Made by a program: the position numbers and the translations under genes. DNA of 64,000 nt, taken from NCBI RefSeq assembly GCF_900163695.1, contig NZ_FUIC01000051.1:1-64000 (forward strand). The letters are read 5' to 3'. This stretch comes from Gulosibacter sp. 10. Lineage in GTDB: Bacteria; Actinomycetota; Actinomycetes; Actinomycetales; Microbacteriaceae. Shown here piece by piece: positions 33,349 through 41,990 of this stretch. The notes under the pieces are model-generated. The model was not told the origin of the DNA, did no database searches, and saw only the letters and a program-made list of their open reading frames with translations. Each line of letters begins with the position of its first letter. Within the stretch, counting starts at the first letter, position 1.

Positions 33349-34233
33349 ATGGACCGACGCTTCGACCGACATCTCGCCGAGCACGACGGCGTGGCGACGA
33401 CGGCGCAGCTCCGCGGCCTCGGCGCGACCCGCCACGACCTTCGCCGGTGGGCCGAGACCGGGACGCTGATCAGGCTGCGGCCGGGGTGGTACGCCCGGCC
33501 CGATGTCGAGCAGGATGTCCGATGCGCGGTCGCGGCGGGCGGCGCGATGAGCGGCTCGGCGGCTCTCGCGAGGCACGGGCTCTGGATCCCGGCGGGCGAG
33601 CCGTTCCAGGTGCGAGCGCGCGAACGGGCGCGGGTCGCGCGGCTGACGATCCCGGCGCCACCCGGAGGGGAACCCGCGGCGATCGAGCCGTATGCGCTGC
33701 CGCGCTCGAGGGACCTGCCGGTGGTCCGCGCGGTCGACGAGGCGCCCACCGCGCTGCTCGCCGCGATGCTGAGCCGTCCGCGGGATACGGCGGTGATCCT
33801 CGCGGATTCGGCGCTGCACACGCGGAGGATCACGTGGGGTCTGCTCCGCCGGGTCGCGGAACGCGCCGGCTACAAGGGCGGCGAGGTGCTGTCGCGGGTC
33901 GCCGGGACGGCGGAATCCGGCACCGAGACCTGCTTCCGCCTCTGGCTCGTCGCCCACGGCATCCGGTTCCGGGCCCAGGCGCGGATCTGCCGCGGCTGCC
34001 GGGTGGACTTCCTCATCGGCGACCGCCTCATCGTGGAGATCGACAGCCGGATGCATCACACCGATCCCTCGGCCTACGCGAAGGACCGCGCCCGGGACCG
34101 GATGCTGTTGCGGATGGGATACCGGGTGCTGCGGCTCACCTACGCCGAGGCGATGCACGGGCTGGACGAGGTGGGCCGCGATGTCCTCGCCCTCATCCGG
34201 CGGCGGGAGCACCTCGGCCCGCTCGCGGCCTGA
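33349..34233 (+). CDS. AbiEi-like N-terminal domain plus DUF559 endonuclease-like domain
   Basis: 294-aa protein. The N-terminal part (DGVATTAQLRGLGATRHDLRRWAETGTLIRLRPGWYA) is the winged-helix module seen in type IV toxin-antitoxin AbiEi antitoxins. The C-terminal part is DUF559, related to Vsr-type/restriction-like nucleases, with a PD-(D/E)XK-like core VDFLIGDRLIVEIDS near residue 222 and a following histidine pair. Such fusions are common in actinobacteria and their role is unproven. No toxin partner gene lies beside it. ATG 33349 gives the expected family length. Confidence 0.82.
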   Translation: MDRRFDRHLAEHDGVATTAQLRGLGATRHDLRRWAETGTLIRLRPGWYARPDVEQDVRCAVAAGGAMSGSAALARHGLWIPAGEPFQVRARERARVARLTIPAPPGGEPAAIEPYALPRSRDLPVVRAVDEAPTALLAAMLSRPRDTAVILADSALHTRRITWGLLRRVAERAGYKGGEVLSRVAGTAESGTETCFRLWLVAHGIRFRAQARICRGCRVDFLIGDRLIVEIDSRMHHTDPSAYAKDRARDRMLLRMGYRVLRLTYAEAMHGLDEVGRDVLALIRRREHLGPLAA

Positions 34234-34476
34234 CGGTTGCGGCGAGCCCCTCCGCCGTGCGCGCCGAACAGTCCACCCCGGTGCGCTGCGGCATGCCGCC
34301 CTCCCGAGCCTCTCCGCCGTGTGTGCCGAACAGCCTGCGGCAGGCGTTCTTCGGCGATGGCGCAGGCCGGACAGGGAGGGCGGCGCATTAGGGCGTGTCG
34401 AGACGGCCGAATGGGGATGGACGGGCGTCGGGAAACCACCCTGCCCTGCACTCTGGGAGCGCGGGATGGCCGGATG

Positions 34477-34529
34477 GGGATGCATGGCTGCGCGGCGGAG
34501 CAACGGTGGATGCCGCGGCTATTCGTCGC
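34477..34529. repeat. 53-bp hairpin element, copy 7
   Basis: Left arm GGGATGCATGGCT, interior 27 nt, right arm GGCTATTCGTCGC. The inner bases GCGCGG and CCGC can extend the stem. Confidence 0.75.
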
Positions 34530-34652
34530 ATCGCCGTCCGCGATCCGCCGCATGCGGTGGCTGCAGGGACTCGGCCGGCGTGCCCAGGGGGCGAGGGCTA
34601 CGGGCGGGGGCGCCGGTGAGCCCGCTGCAAGGTAAGCGACAGAAGCCGGGAT

Positions 34653-34705
34653 GGGGCGCATGGCGGCGCGGCGCCGAGTATGGGGATGCGGCGGCTATTC
34701 ATCCC
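34653..34705. repeat. 53-bp hairpin element, copy 8
   Basis: Left arm GGGGCGCATGGCG (identical to copy 1), right arm GGCTATTCATCCC. Confidence 0.75.
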
Positions 34706-34741
34706 GGACTCGGCGTAGGGCAGGACGGGCGGGACGCCCGG

Positions 34742-34893
34742 TGCAGGGCAGGGCGCCGAGTGCAGGGCAGGGCGCCGAGTGCAGGGCAGGGCGCCGAGTG
34801 CAGGGCAGGGCGCCGAGTGCAGGGCAGGGCGCCGAGTGCAGGGCAGGGCGCCGAGTGCAGGGCAGGGCGCCGAGTGCAGGATAGGGCGTCGAG
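34742..34893. repeat. 19-bp minisatellite, seven exact copies plus one degenerate
   Basis: TGCAGGGCAGGGCGCCGAG is repeated exactly seven times (34742-34874), followed by TGCAGGATAGGGCGTCGAG (34875-34893). It is non-coding and 3' of the FdhF-like gene. The lack of variation suggests recent expansion. Confidence 0.95.
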
Positions 34894-34959
34894 CGTCGGG
34901 ATCCGGGCTCGCCACGCGCCACGCGCCGCGCGCCGGCGAGGAGCGGCCCGGACCCGACC

Positions 34960-37269
34960 CTAGGACATCTGCGGCGCGTGCACCCGCTCGAAGCGCACCG
35001 TGATCGCCTTGAACCCGGGGGTGTTCGACTCCCGCGCCTTGAGGTCCCGGTGCACGAGCGCGTTCGCCTCCGGGAAGTAGGCGGCCGCGCAGCCGCGCGC
35101 CGTGGGGTAGGAGACGAGGCGGAACGCATCCGCCCGCCGCTCCTCGCCGCGGAACACGCTCACCACGTCCACGAGCTCGCGATCCTCGAAGCCGAGCGCG
35201 GCGAGGTCGTCCGGGTGCACGAGGATGACCCGCCGGCCGTTCTTGATGCCCCGGTAGCGGTCGTCGAGCCCGTAGAACGTGGTGTTGTACTGGTCGTGCG
35301 AGCGCATGGTCTGCAGGATGAGGTAGCCCTCGGGCGCCTCCAGGTACTCGAGCGGACTCACGGTGAACTGCGCGCGCTTCGTGGGCGTCGCGAAGGTGCG
35401 GGTATCGCGCGGCGGGCTCGGCAGCTGGAATCCGTTGCGCTGCCGCACGCGGCGGTTGAAGTCCTCGAATCCGGGCAGCGTGCGCGAGATGCGGTCGCGG
35501 ATGACGTCGTAGTCGTCGGCCATCGCGCGCCAGTCGATCACGTGGTCGGGGCCGAAGGTCGCCTCGGCCATGCGCGCGACGATGACGGGCTCGGCGAGCA
35601 GGTGCGGGGACACGGGCTTGAGGCGCCCTTGCGTGGAGTGGACCATCGACATCGAGTCCTCGACGGAGAGGAACTGGGCGCCGCCGGGATGCTTGTCGTC
35701 GATGTCGGTGCGGCCCAGCGTGGGCAGGATGATCGAGGTCCTGCCGTGCACGACGTGCGAGCGGTTCGGCTTGGTCGAGATGTGGACCGTGAGGCCCGCC
35801 CGCTGCATCCCCGCCTCGAGCCGCTCGGTCTCGGCGTTCGCGCTCGCGAAGTTGCCGCCCATCGAGACGAAGACGTCGACCTCGTCATTCTCGAACGCGG
35901 CGATGGAGTCGGTCGAGTCGTAGCCGTGCTCGCGCGGCGAGGCGATGCCGAACTCCTCGTCGATGGCGTCGAGCAGCCAGGGCGCGGGCTTCTCCCAGAT
36001 GCCCATCGTGCGGTCGCCCTGCACGTTCGAGTGGCCGCGCACGGGGCACGCGCCGGCGCCGGGCTTGCCGAAGTTGCCCTGCAGCAGCAGGATGTTCACG
36101 AACTCGCGCAGCGTGTCGACCGAGTGCGGCTGCTGCGTGACGCCGAGCGCCCAGCAGATGATCGTCGCGTCGGAGTCCGCGAGCATCCGCGCGACCTTCG
36201 CGATCTCGTCTCGGCCGAGGCCCGTGGCGCGCTCGGTCTCGTCCCAGTCGATCGTCCGCCGCGCCTCGCGGTAGGCCTCGAAGTGCTCGGTGCGGGTCTC
36301 GACGAACTCGCGGTCCACGATGGTGCCGGGTGCCGCCTCCTCGAATGAGAGCAGGAGGTGGCCGAAGGCCTGGAAGAGCGCGAGATCCCCGCCGACCCTG
36401 ACCTGCAGGAACTCGTCCGAGATGCGCACGCCCTTGCCCACGACCCCGCGCGGCGTCTGCGGGTCCTTGAAGTTCATGAGGCCCGTCTCGGGCAGCGGGT
36501 TGACCGAGACGACCCGGCCGCCGTTCTCGCGGCACTCGGCGAGGGCCGAGAGCATGCGCGGGTGGTTGGTGCCGGGGTTCTGGCCGACCACGAGCACGAG
36601 CTTCGCCCGGTGGATGTCCTCGAGGTCGACGGTGCCCTTGCCCACGCCGATCGTGGGGTTGAGGGCGCTGCCGGAGGACTCGTGGCACATGTTCGAGCAG
36701 TCGGGCAGGTTGTTCGTGCCGACGGAGCGGGCGAAGAGCTGGTACATGAAGGCCGTCTCGTTCGCCGTGCGGCCCGAGGTGTAGAACACGCAGCGGTCGG
36801 GGGTGGTGGCGCGGATGCGCTCGCCGATGAGCTCGAAGGCCTCCTGCCAGGGGATGGGGGAGTAGTGCGTCTCGCCGGGCCGGATGATCATCGGCTCGGT
36901 GATGCGCCCCTGCTGGCCCAGCCAGTACTCGGTCCTGTCCGCGAGGTCCGCGATCGAGTACTCGGCCCAGAACGCCCGGTCGGCCCGGCGCTTGGTGTTC
37001 TCCTCGGCGAAGGCCTTCGCGCCGTTCTCGCAGAACTCCGCGGTCTTGCGGCGCCCGTTGGGCTCGGGCCAGGCGCAGCCGGGGCAGTCGAAGCCGCCGC
37101 GCTGGTTGATGCGGAGCATCGAGCGGGCCGTGCGTGCGAGGCCGCCCTGCTCGAGACCGCGTTGGAAGGCGACGGTCACGCCCTTGACGCCCGCTGCCGC
37201 CTGCTTCGGCTTGCCGACCTCGAGATCGTCCTCGTTGATGTCCTGGACCGGCGACTTGTAGCGCTTCAC
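34960..37269 (-). CDS. FdhF/YdeP-family molybdopterin oxidoreductase
   Basis: 769-aa formate dehydrogenase alpha-like protein. Near the N-terminus a cysteine group CPGC (residues 62-65) and Cys80 could serve as iron-sulfur ligands. The molybdopterin domain follows, with NLPDCSNMCHESSG near residue 186 where the Mo-ligand Cys would lie, VLVVGQNPGTNHPRM near 225, and a C-terminal molydop-binding domain (LQTMRSHDQYNTTFYGLDDRYRG near 650). GTG start overlaps the fdhD stop (GTGA). FdhD dependence, ModABC and Moco genes nearby fit a bis-MGD enzyme. The reaction may be formate oxidation but is not proven. Confidence 0.88.
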   Translation of the reverse strand: MKRYKSPVQDINEDDLEVGKPKQAAAGVKGVTVAFQRGLEQGGLARTARSMLRINQRGGFDCPGCAWPEPNGRRKTAEFCENGAKAFAEENTKRRADRAFWAEYSIADLADRTEYWLGQQGRITEPMIIRPGETHYSPIPWQEAFELIGERIRATTPDRCVFYTSGRTANETAFMYQLFARSVGTNNLPDCSNMCHESSGSALNPTIGVGKGTVDLEDIHRAKLVLVVGQNPGTNHPRMLSALAECRENGGRVVSVNPLPETGLMNFKDPQTPRGVVGKGVRISDEFLQVRVGGDLALFQAFGHLLLSFEEAAPGTIVDREFVETRTEHFEAYREARRTIDWDETERATGLGRDEIAKVARMLADSDATIICWALGVTQQPHSVDTLREFVNILLLQGNFGKPGAGACPVRGHSNVQGDRTMGIWEKPAPWLLDAIDEEFGIASPREHGYDSTDSIAAFENDEVDVFVSMGGNFASANAETERLEAGMQRAGLTVHISTKPNRSHVVHGRTSIILPTLGRTDIDDKHPGGAQFLSVEDSMSMVHSTQGRLKPVSPHLLAEPVIVARMAEATFGPDHVIDWRAMADDYDVIRDRISRTLPGFEDFNRRVRQRNGFQLPSPPRDTRTFATPTKRAQFTVSPLEYLEAPEGYLILQTMRSHDQYNTTFYGLDDRYRGIKNGRRVILVHPDDLAALGFEDRELVDVVSVFRGEERRADAFRLVSYPTARGCAAAYFPEANALVHRDLKARESNTPGFKAITVRFERVHAPQMS

Positions 37270-38117
37270 GATGCGGCTCCTCGGCTGACGGCGGATGGGG
37301 TGGCCCCGACGCGGTCGGGATGGGTGTAGATCGTCACGCGGTCGCCCCGGCTGAACCCCGCGAGGGTGATGCCGACCTCGTCGGCGAGGTCGGCGGCGAG
37401 CGAGGAGGGCGCGCTGACGGCGGACATGATCGGGATGCCCGCGAGGTGGCACTTCTGCACGAGCTCGAAGGACGCGCGGCCGGACACCTGCAGCACGGTG
37501 TCGCGCAGCGGGAGGCGGTGCTCGCGGAGCGCCCAGCCGACGACCTTGTCCACGGCGTTGTGCCGGCCCACGTCCTCGCGGGCGCACAGGAGCTCGCCGT
37601 CGAGGGCGAACAGGCCCGCGGCGTGGAGGCCGCCGGTGGAGTCGAACAGCGCCTGGGCCTCGCGGAGGCGGTCGGGCAGCGCGAGCAGCGCATCCACGTC
37701 GATGCTCCCCGAGGGCTCGGCGGGGAAGCGGGACTGCCGCCGCACCTCGTCGATCGACGTGGTGCCGCAGACCCCGCAGGCACTCGTGGTGACGACTCGC
37801 CGCTCGGCGATGGAGTCTGGATCGAGGCCGAGCACGGCGGCGTCGATCACGTTGAAGGTCTGCTCGCCCCGCTCGTCCTTGCCCGCGCAGTAGCGCATGG
37901 TCGCGAGCGCCCGCGCATCGGCGAGGAAACCCTCGGAGACGAGGTTGCCGGCCACGAGGTCGAAGTCGTGGCCCGGGGTGCGCATCGTGACGGCCAGCGG
38001 CCGCCCGTTCACGCGGATCTCGAGCGGCTCCTCGCCCGCGAGCGTCTCGCGCACCGGTCTCGCGCCGGAATCCGCGCGCACGAGCACGGCGCGACGACGC
38101 GACGTGACCCTCGACAT
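37266..38117 (-). CDS. fdhD: Formate dehydrogenase accessory sulfurtransferase
   Basis: 283-aa FdhD, which passes sulfur to the Mo centre of formate dehydrogenase-type enzymes. The functional CxxC is in SACGVCGTTSIDE (Cys114 and Cys117). Other blocks are GHDFDLVAGNLVSEGF near residue 50, GGLHAAGLF near 163, REDVGRHNAVDKVVGW near 180, and SGRASFELVQKC near 208. ATG is preceded by GGGAGGCGG, with TAGGCT at 38155-38160 (minus strand) as a likely -10. It is translated just before the FdhF-like partner. Confidence 0.95.
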   Translation of the reverse strand: MSRVTSRRRAVLVRADSGARPVRETLAGEEPLEIRVNGRPLAVTMRTPGHDFDLVAGNLVSEGFLADARALATMRYCAGKDERGEQTFNVIDAAVLGLDPDSIAERRVVTTSACGVCGTTSIDEVRRQSRFPAEPSGSIDVDALLALPDRLREAQALFDSTGGLHAAGLFALDGELLCAREDVGRHNAVDKVVGWALREHRLPLRDTVLQVSGRASFELVQKCHLAGIPIMSAVSAPSSLAADLADEVGITLAGFSRGDRVTIYTHPDRVGATPSAVSRGAAS

Positions 38118-38243
38118 CGTTCCGCCTCCCTGCGCTCGAGACCAGATCCGTCCCAGCCTATCGGGTGCGGCGGGGCGCCGGCTCACGGGCTCGGGGACGT
38201 TCCGGCGGCACCCGGCCGACGTGCCGCGCGACGCGGACTCTGC

Positions 38244-38249
38244 TAGATT
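38244..38249 (+). promoter_or_regulatory. -10 box of the MFS gene
   Basis: TAGATT followed 6 nt later by ATG 38256, the leaderless spacing seen elsewhere here. The same promoter would also give a 60-70 nt leader for the alternative start at 38316. Confidence 0.5.
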
Positions 38250-38261
38250 CTCCCGATGGAA

Positions 38262-38294
38262 GGATTCCCCGATCAGCGGGGTATTTCTCGAATC
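38262..38294 (+). promoter_or_regulatory. Leader hairpin before the MFS gene
   Basis: GGATT (38262-38266) pairs with AATCC (38290-38294), and inside it CCCCG (38267-38271) pairs with CGGGG (38277-38281). If translation begins at 38316 this is a 5' leader structure; if at 38256 it is coding. Confidence 0.4.
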
Positions 38295-38315
38295 CTCCGA
38301 GGGAAGGGCGAAGGC

Positions 38316-39542
38316 ATGCGGGAGCACTCTCCGAACGGCATGCGTCCGGTTCCCACCGCACTCGTCGTCGCCGGGCTGCTGCTGGTCGCGGGCAACCTGC
38401 GGGCGGCGATCACCACCGTCGGACCCGTGCTGCCCGGCATCGAGGCGGCGCTCGGCCTCTCCTCGGTGGCGGCGTCCGTGCTGGTGAGCCTGCCGCTGCT
38501 CGCCTTCGCGGCGGTCTCGCCCATCGCCCCGCGCCTCGCGCACCGGATCGGCCTGGAGCGGGCCATCGGGCTCGGCCTGGCGGTGCTGGCCGTCGGCCTC
38601 GTCGTGCGCTCGACGCCGCCGCTCGCGCTGCTGTGGGTCGGCACGGCGCTGATCGGCATCGCGATCGCGGTGCTCAACGTCGTGCTCCCGGCGCTCGTCA
38701 AGCGCGACTTCCCGCGGCGGATCGGCCAGATCACGGGCGCCTATTCGGCGGTGCAGTCGGCGTTCGCGGCCATCGCGGCGGGCGTCGCGGTGCCGGTGGC
38801 GGGAGCGACCTCCCTCGGCTGGCGGCTGCCGTTGGGGATGTGGGCGGGCCTCGCGCTCATCGCCCTCGGCGTGCTCCTGCCGCAGCTGCGGCGCGGGCCC
38901 GTGCGTCCCGGCGGGAGCCGGGCGCCGCGCGCGGAGGCGGCCGGGGGCACCGGCCCGGTCGCGCAGGCCGTCCGCTCGCCCTGGGGCAGCGCGCTCGGCT
39001 GGCAGGTCACCGCCTTCATGGGGCTGCAGTCGGTGCTCTTCTACGTCTTCATCACCTGGCTGCCTGCGATCGAGGCCTCCGCCGGGATCGACGAGGCGGT
39101 GGCGGGCGCGCACCAGTTCCTCTACAACGCCTGCGCCATCGCGGGCAGCCTGGCGTGCTCGACGGCCATCGGCAGGCTGCGCGATCAGCGGGCGCTCGGC
39201 GTGCTCGTCCCGACGGTCTACCTGATCGCCACGCTCGGCGTGCTCCTCGCGCCCGGCGCATCAGCGGTGTGGGCGAGCATCGGCGGCGTCGCGGGCGGCG
39301 CGAGCATCGTGCTGGCGCTCTCCTTCCTCGGCCTCCGGAGCGCGCACCACGCGCAGGCCGCCTCGCTCTCCGGGATGGCGCAGTCGATCGGCTACCTCTT
39401 CGCGGCCGCCGGCCCCGTGGCCTTCGGCGCCATCCATGACGCCACCGGCTCCTGGACGCCCGCGCTGCTCCTGCTCCTCGCGGTCGAGGCGGTGCTCATC
39501 GGCTTCGGCTACCTCTCCGGCCGGGACCGGACGATCGGCTAG
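38316..39542 (+). CDS. MFS transporter, CynX/NimT-like
   Basis: About 408 aa from ATG 38316, with 12 predicted membrane helices and the subgroup-typical first helix RPVPTALVVAGLLLVAGNLRAAITTVGPVLP. Relatives handle cyanate, nitroimidazoles and other small organics; the substrate here is unknown. ATG 38316 has GAGGGAAGGGCGAAGG upstream and gives the usual family length. ATG 38256, exactly 6 nt after a -10 box, would add 20 residues and is a real alternative. Convergent with the next gene, with CCGCGCGTCCGCGCGG (39545-39560) as a possible weak terminator. Confidence 0.83.
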   Translation: MREHSPNGMRPVPTALVVAGLLLVAGNLRAAITTVGPVLPGIEAALGLSSVAASVLVSLPLLAFAAVSPIAPRLAHRIGLERAIGLGLAVLAVGLVVRSTPPLALLWVGTALIGIAIAVLNVVLPALVKRDFPRRIGQITGAYSAVQSAFAAIAAGVAVPVAGATSLGWRLPLGMWAGLALIALGVLLPQLRRGPVRPGGSRAPRAEAAGGTGPVAQAVRSPWGSALGWQVTAFMGLQSVLFYVFITWLPAIEASAGIDEAVAGAHQFLYNACAIAGSLACSTAIGRLRDQRALGVLVPTVYLIATLGVLLAPGASAVWASIGGVAGGASIVLALSFLGLRSAHHAQAASLSGMAQSIGYLFAAAGPVAFGAIHDATGSWTPALLLLLAVEAVLIGFGYLSGRDRTIG

Positions 39543-39595
39543 CGCCGCGCGTCCGCGCGGCTCCATACGGGCCCGCGCGTCTCCGGCCGCGTCCG

Positions 39596-40585
39596 TCAGC
39601 GATCGCGGATCAGGCGCGGGACGAGTCGCACGAACAGCACCATGATCAGCAGCTCGACGAGGGTCTGCGTCACCACCGCGAGCGGGGCGAGGTCGAAGGC
39701 GCTCGGCAGCGCGAGCACGAGGGGCAGCACCACGAGCGAATTGCGCGTGACGCCGCTGAAGACCGTCGCCCGGGCGGCGGGCGCGTCGAGCCGGGTCCAC
39801 CGGGCGACGCCGGCGCCGATCGCGGTCATCGCGGCGGCGAAGAGCAGGTACACGGGCACCGCCAGCAGCAGCGAACCGAGCTGGCGCCCCACGCCGCCGA
39901 TCTGCGAGGCGACGACGGCCGCGAGCGTGAGCATCATGAGCGGCACCATCGCCCCGAGGCCCGCCGAGCGCAGCGCGCGGCCGGCCCGGCTTCGGCGCGC
40001 GGCCAGCTGCGTGAGCCACGCCGCGAGCAGGGGCAGCAGGATCAGCGCGGCGAACGCCTCGGCGAAGGGCGCGAGGTCCACCGCCGCGACGAATCCGGGG
40101 CCCAGGAACAGCCAGAGGTAGACCGGCAGCAGGAGCATCTGCGCGAGCATGAGCAGCGGCGCGGCCGCGAGCAGCAGGGCGCTCGCACCGCCGGCGAGGC
40201 CGGTGAACACGATCACGTAGTCGACGCAGGGGGTGAGCAGCACGAACAGCACGCCGACGAGCAGCGCCTGCTCGTGGGCCACGATCCTCGAGAGCGGCCA
40301 GACGACGAGCGGCGCGGCCGCGAAGTTCACGAGCAGCACCGCGCCGAGGAATCGCCGGTCGCGGAACGCGCCGCGGATCTCGGCGAAGGGCACGCCGAGG
40401 AACGTCGCGTAGAGCAGGAGCCCGAGCACCGGCGTGACGGCGAATCCTGCCGGCGCGGCCAGCCCCGGCAGCAGCGCGCCCGCGAGCCCGCCGACGAGGA
40501 GGGCGAGCAGGTACAGGGCGACCTGATGCCGCTCCATCCACCGCACGGCCGCTCGCATGTTCGCCATTCTCGCAGGTCGGTGCAT
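39596..40585 (-). CDS. Arsenic-resistance/bile acid:sodium symporter family carrier
   Basis: Ten-helix carrier (329 aa from 40585; ATGs at 40567 and 40558 are equally plausible). It resembles the arsenic resistance protein branch of the BASS/ACR3 superfamily, with VLFVLLTPCVDYVIVFTGLAGG near residue 113 containing a conserved cysteine in a middle helix, as ACR3 uses for arsenite. No arsR or arsC lies beside it, so substrate is uncertain and the call rests on sequence resemblance. Confidence 0.75.
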   Translation of the reverse strand: MHRPARMANMRAAVRWMERHQVALYLLALLVGGLAGALLPGLAAPAGFAVTPVLGLLLYATFLGVPFAEIRGAFRDRRFLGAVLLVNFAAAPLVVWPLSRIVAHEQALLVGVLFVLLTPCVDYVIVFTGLAGGASALLLAAAPLLMLAQMLLLPVYLWLFLGPGFVAAVDLAPFAEAFAALILLPLLAAWLTQLAARRSRAGRALRSAGLGAMVPLMMLTLAAVVASQIGGVGRQLGSLLLAVPVYLLFAAAMTAIGAGVARWTRLDAPAARATVFSGVTRNSLVVLPLVLALPSAFDLAPLAVVTQTLVELLIMVLFVRLVPRLIRDR

Positions 40586-40683
40586 TCGCCCGGCATCGGT
40601 GGAAGTTCGCGTAATGGTTGACGTTCCCGCACATCGACCGGCCCTTCGTGCTGAGCGTCTCGGCGCGGGACGGGCCGCCGTGC

Positions 40684-41865
40684 TCAGATCCGAGGCGGCG
40701 GAAAATCGCCCCAGGGGTCGGCTGGGGGTCTGCTCCCGCGAGCTTCCTCGTCGATCAGCGACTTGATGTACTGGTCGAGATACGGGAGCGAGAACTCGAC
40801 ATAGCCGTGACCCGCGCTCTGCACATAGCCCGTGTCGATGAGCCGCCGCTTGTACACCTGCACGTACTGGTCATAGGCGTCCATCCGCGCCTTGAGGTCC
40901 GCGATGCGCGTCCGGCCTTCGTCCTGCGCCATCGCTCTGAGGAAGTCCTTGTCCCTCTCGGACAGATCGTCGTAGACCCTGCTGATGACGCGGTCCTGCA
41001 CAGCCTTGATCCCGCGCTCCAAAGCGTAGTCGGCATCCTCGATCGAGATGACGGGGGCGTCGGGTGTGCGGCGCCATGCGTAGTCGCCTACCAACTGGAT
41101 GAGGTAGGGGTAGCCCTGTGAGATCGAGGTCAGATGGTCGAGTGCCGCCGGTGCCACGGACCGTCCGCCGAGGCTGGTGGTCTCGGCGATCACATACCTC
41201 GTCTCATCCGGGGTGAGGCGACGGAAGTCGAGCCGGCGCGAGCGGCGCAGAAACGTGTTGTGCTCGTGCTTCAAGAGCTCGTTGAGGTCGACTTGGATGC
41301 CTGCGAAGACGACCATGATGTTCGCTCCTGAGGTGAGGGCATGCTGGATTTCGAGAGCGAAACGCGACAGCTCTCGCAACCGTGTCCTGCCGGAAGAGAC
41401 CTCATCGATCGTGATCAGCAGACCTCCGCGGCCTTCGAGCGCATCCGAGAGCGCTTTCAGGTCGTGCCGAAGCAGAGGCGCGGCTTCCCGTGCGGCTCCA
41501 GCCTGCTCCCACGAGACTCCGAACTGCCCGATGCTGAACGAGGACAGCCGGTTGTGCGCGGGTTCGGACAAGGCATTGCGGATCCTGGGAATCGTCGACT
41601 TCATCACTCGGTCCATGAGGCCACGGCTCGCATCATCGCTGATGACGAGCCAGCCGTGTCCCATAGCATGGTCCTGGAGCAGCGACAGCATGGCCGTCTT
41701 GCCGGCTCCGCGAAGTCCTGAGACGAGAACCGACTGGTTTTCTCCGAAATCCAGGGTCTCGAAGACGGCGGAGAGTTCGCTGATCGCCTGCCGATGCCCG
41801 CCGAATACCGCGGGTTTGCGTCCGTATCCGGGGTTGAACGGACTGGGCTGATGGTTGCGGATCAC
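40684..41865 (-). CDS. Orphan AAA-type ATPase, ORC/archaeal-ATPase-like
   Basis: About 393 aa from GTG 41865. Walker A GLRGAGKT is at about residues 50-57, Walker B LLITIDEVS near 167, a sensor-1-like stretch MVVFAGIQVDL near 200, and a C-terminal winged-helix-like part (RMDAYDQYVQVYKRRLIDTGYV). GTG is chosen because CGGAGGGA lies 11 nt upstream; an ATG at 42036 would run through hairpin copy 9 and is unlikely. GC is clearly lower than its neighbours (35 of 60 bases in two lines counted), suggesting transfer. Function is unknown; no partner gene is adjacent. Confidence 0.78.
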   Translation of the reverse strand: MIRNHQPSPFNPGYGRKPAVFGGHRQAISELSAVFETLDFGENQSVLVSGLRGAGKTAMLSLLQDHAMGHGWLVISDDASRGLMDRVMKSTIPRIRNALSEPAHNRLSSFSIGQFGVSWEQAGAAREAAPLLRHDLKALSDALEGRGGLLITIDEVSSGRTRLRELSRFALEIQHALTSGANIMVVFAGIQVDLNELLKHEHNTFLRRSRRLDFRRLTPDETRYVIAETTSLGGRSVAPAALDHLTSISQGYPYLIQLVGDYAWRRTPDAPVISIEDADYALERGIKAVQDRVISRVYDDLSERDKDFLRAMAQDEGRTRIADLKARMDAYDQYVQVYKRRLIDTGYVQSAGHGYVEFSLPYLDQYIKSLIDEEARGSRPPADPWGDFPPPRI

Positions 41866-41930
41866 GTCAGCGGCGTCCCTCCGTTGGTATTTAGTTTTTT
41901 TATTTATCGGCTTCTGACACTGTGCAGGCG
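41866..41930 (-). promoter_or_regulatory. AT-rich promoter region of the orphan ATPase
   Basis: The minus strand reads GATAAATAAAAAAACTAAATACC, one of the few strongly AT-rich stretches in the window. Several -10-like hexamers are possible (for example TAAATA). Confidence 0.5.
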
Positions 41931-41990
41931 AACGGCCAACTGTCCGATCGGGGGCGGAGCGACGGTCGGGGCTTGCGAAGAACCCGGAAA

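Larger units (their letters stand above)
34234..34959. other. Gene-free repeat-rich spacer before the FdhF-like gene
   Basis: 726 bp between convergent genes, with no credible coding frame. It holds two 53-bp hairpin elements (34477-34529, 34653-34705) and a 19-bp minisatellite (34742-34893). Short open frames here are artefacts of the repeats. Confidence 0.8.

Noticed and set aside
34651-34884. Short open frames made of repeated QGRAPSAG peptides
   Set aside because: They are only translations of the 19-bp minisatellite; no start context or family.
34742-34893. Possible CRISPR array at the repeat block
   Set aside because: The repeats are contiguous 19-mers with no spacers, and no cas genes are nearby.
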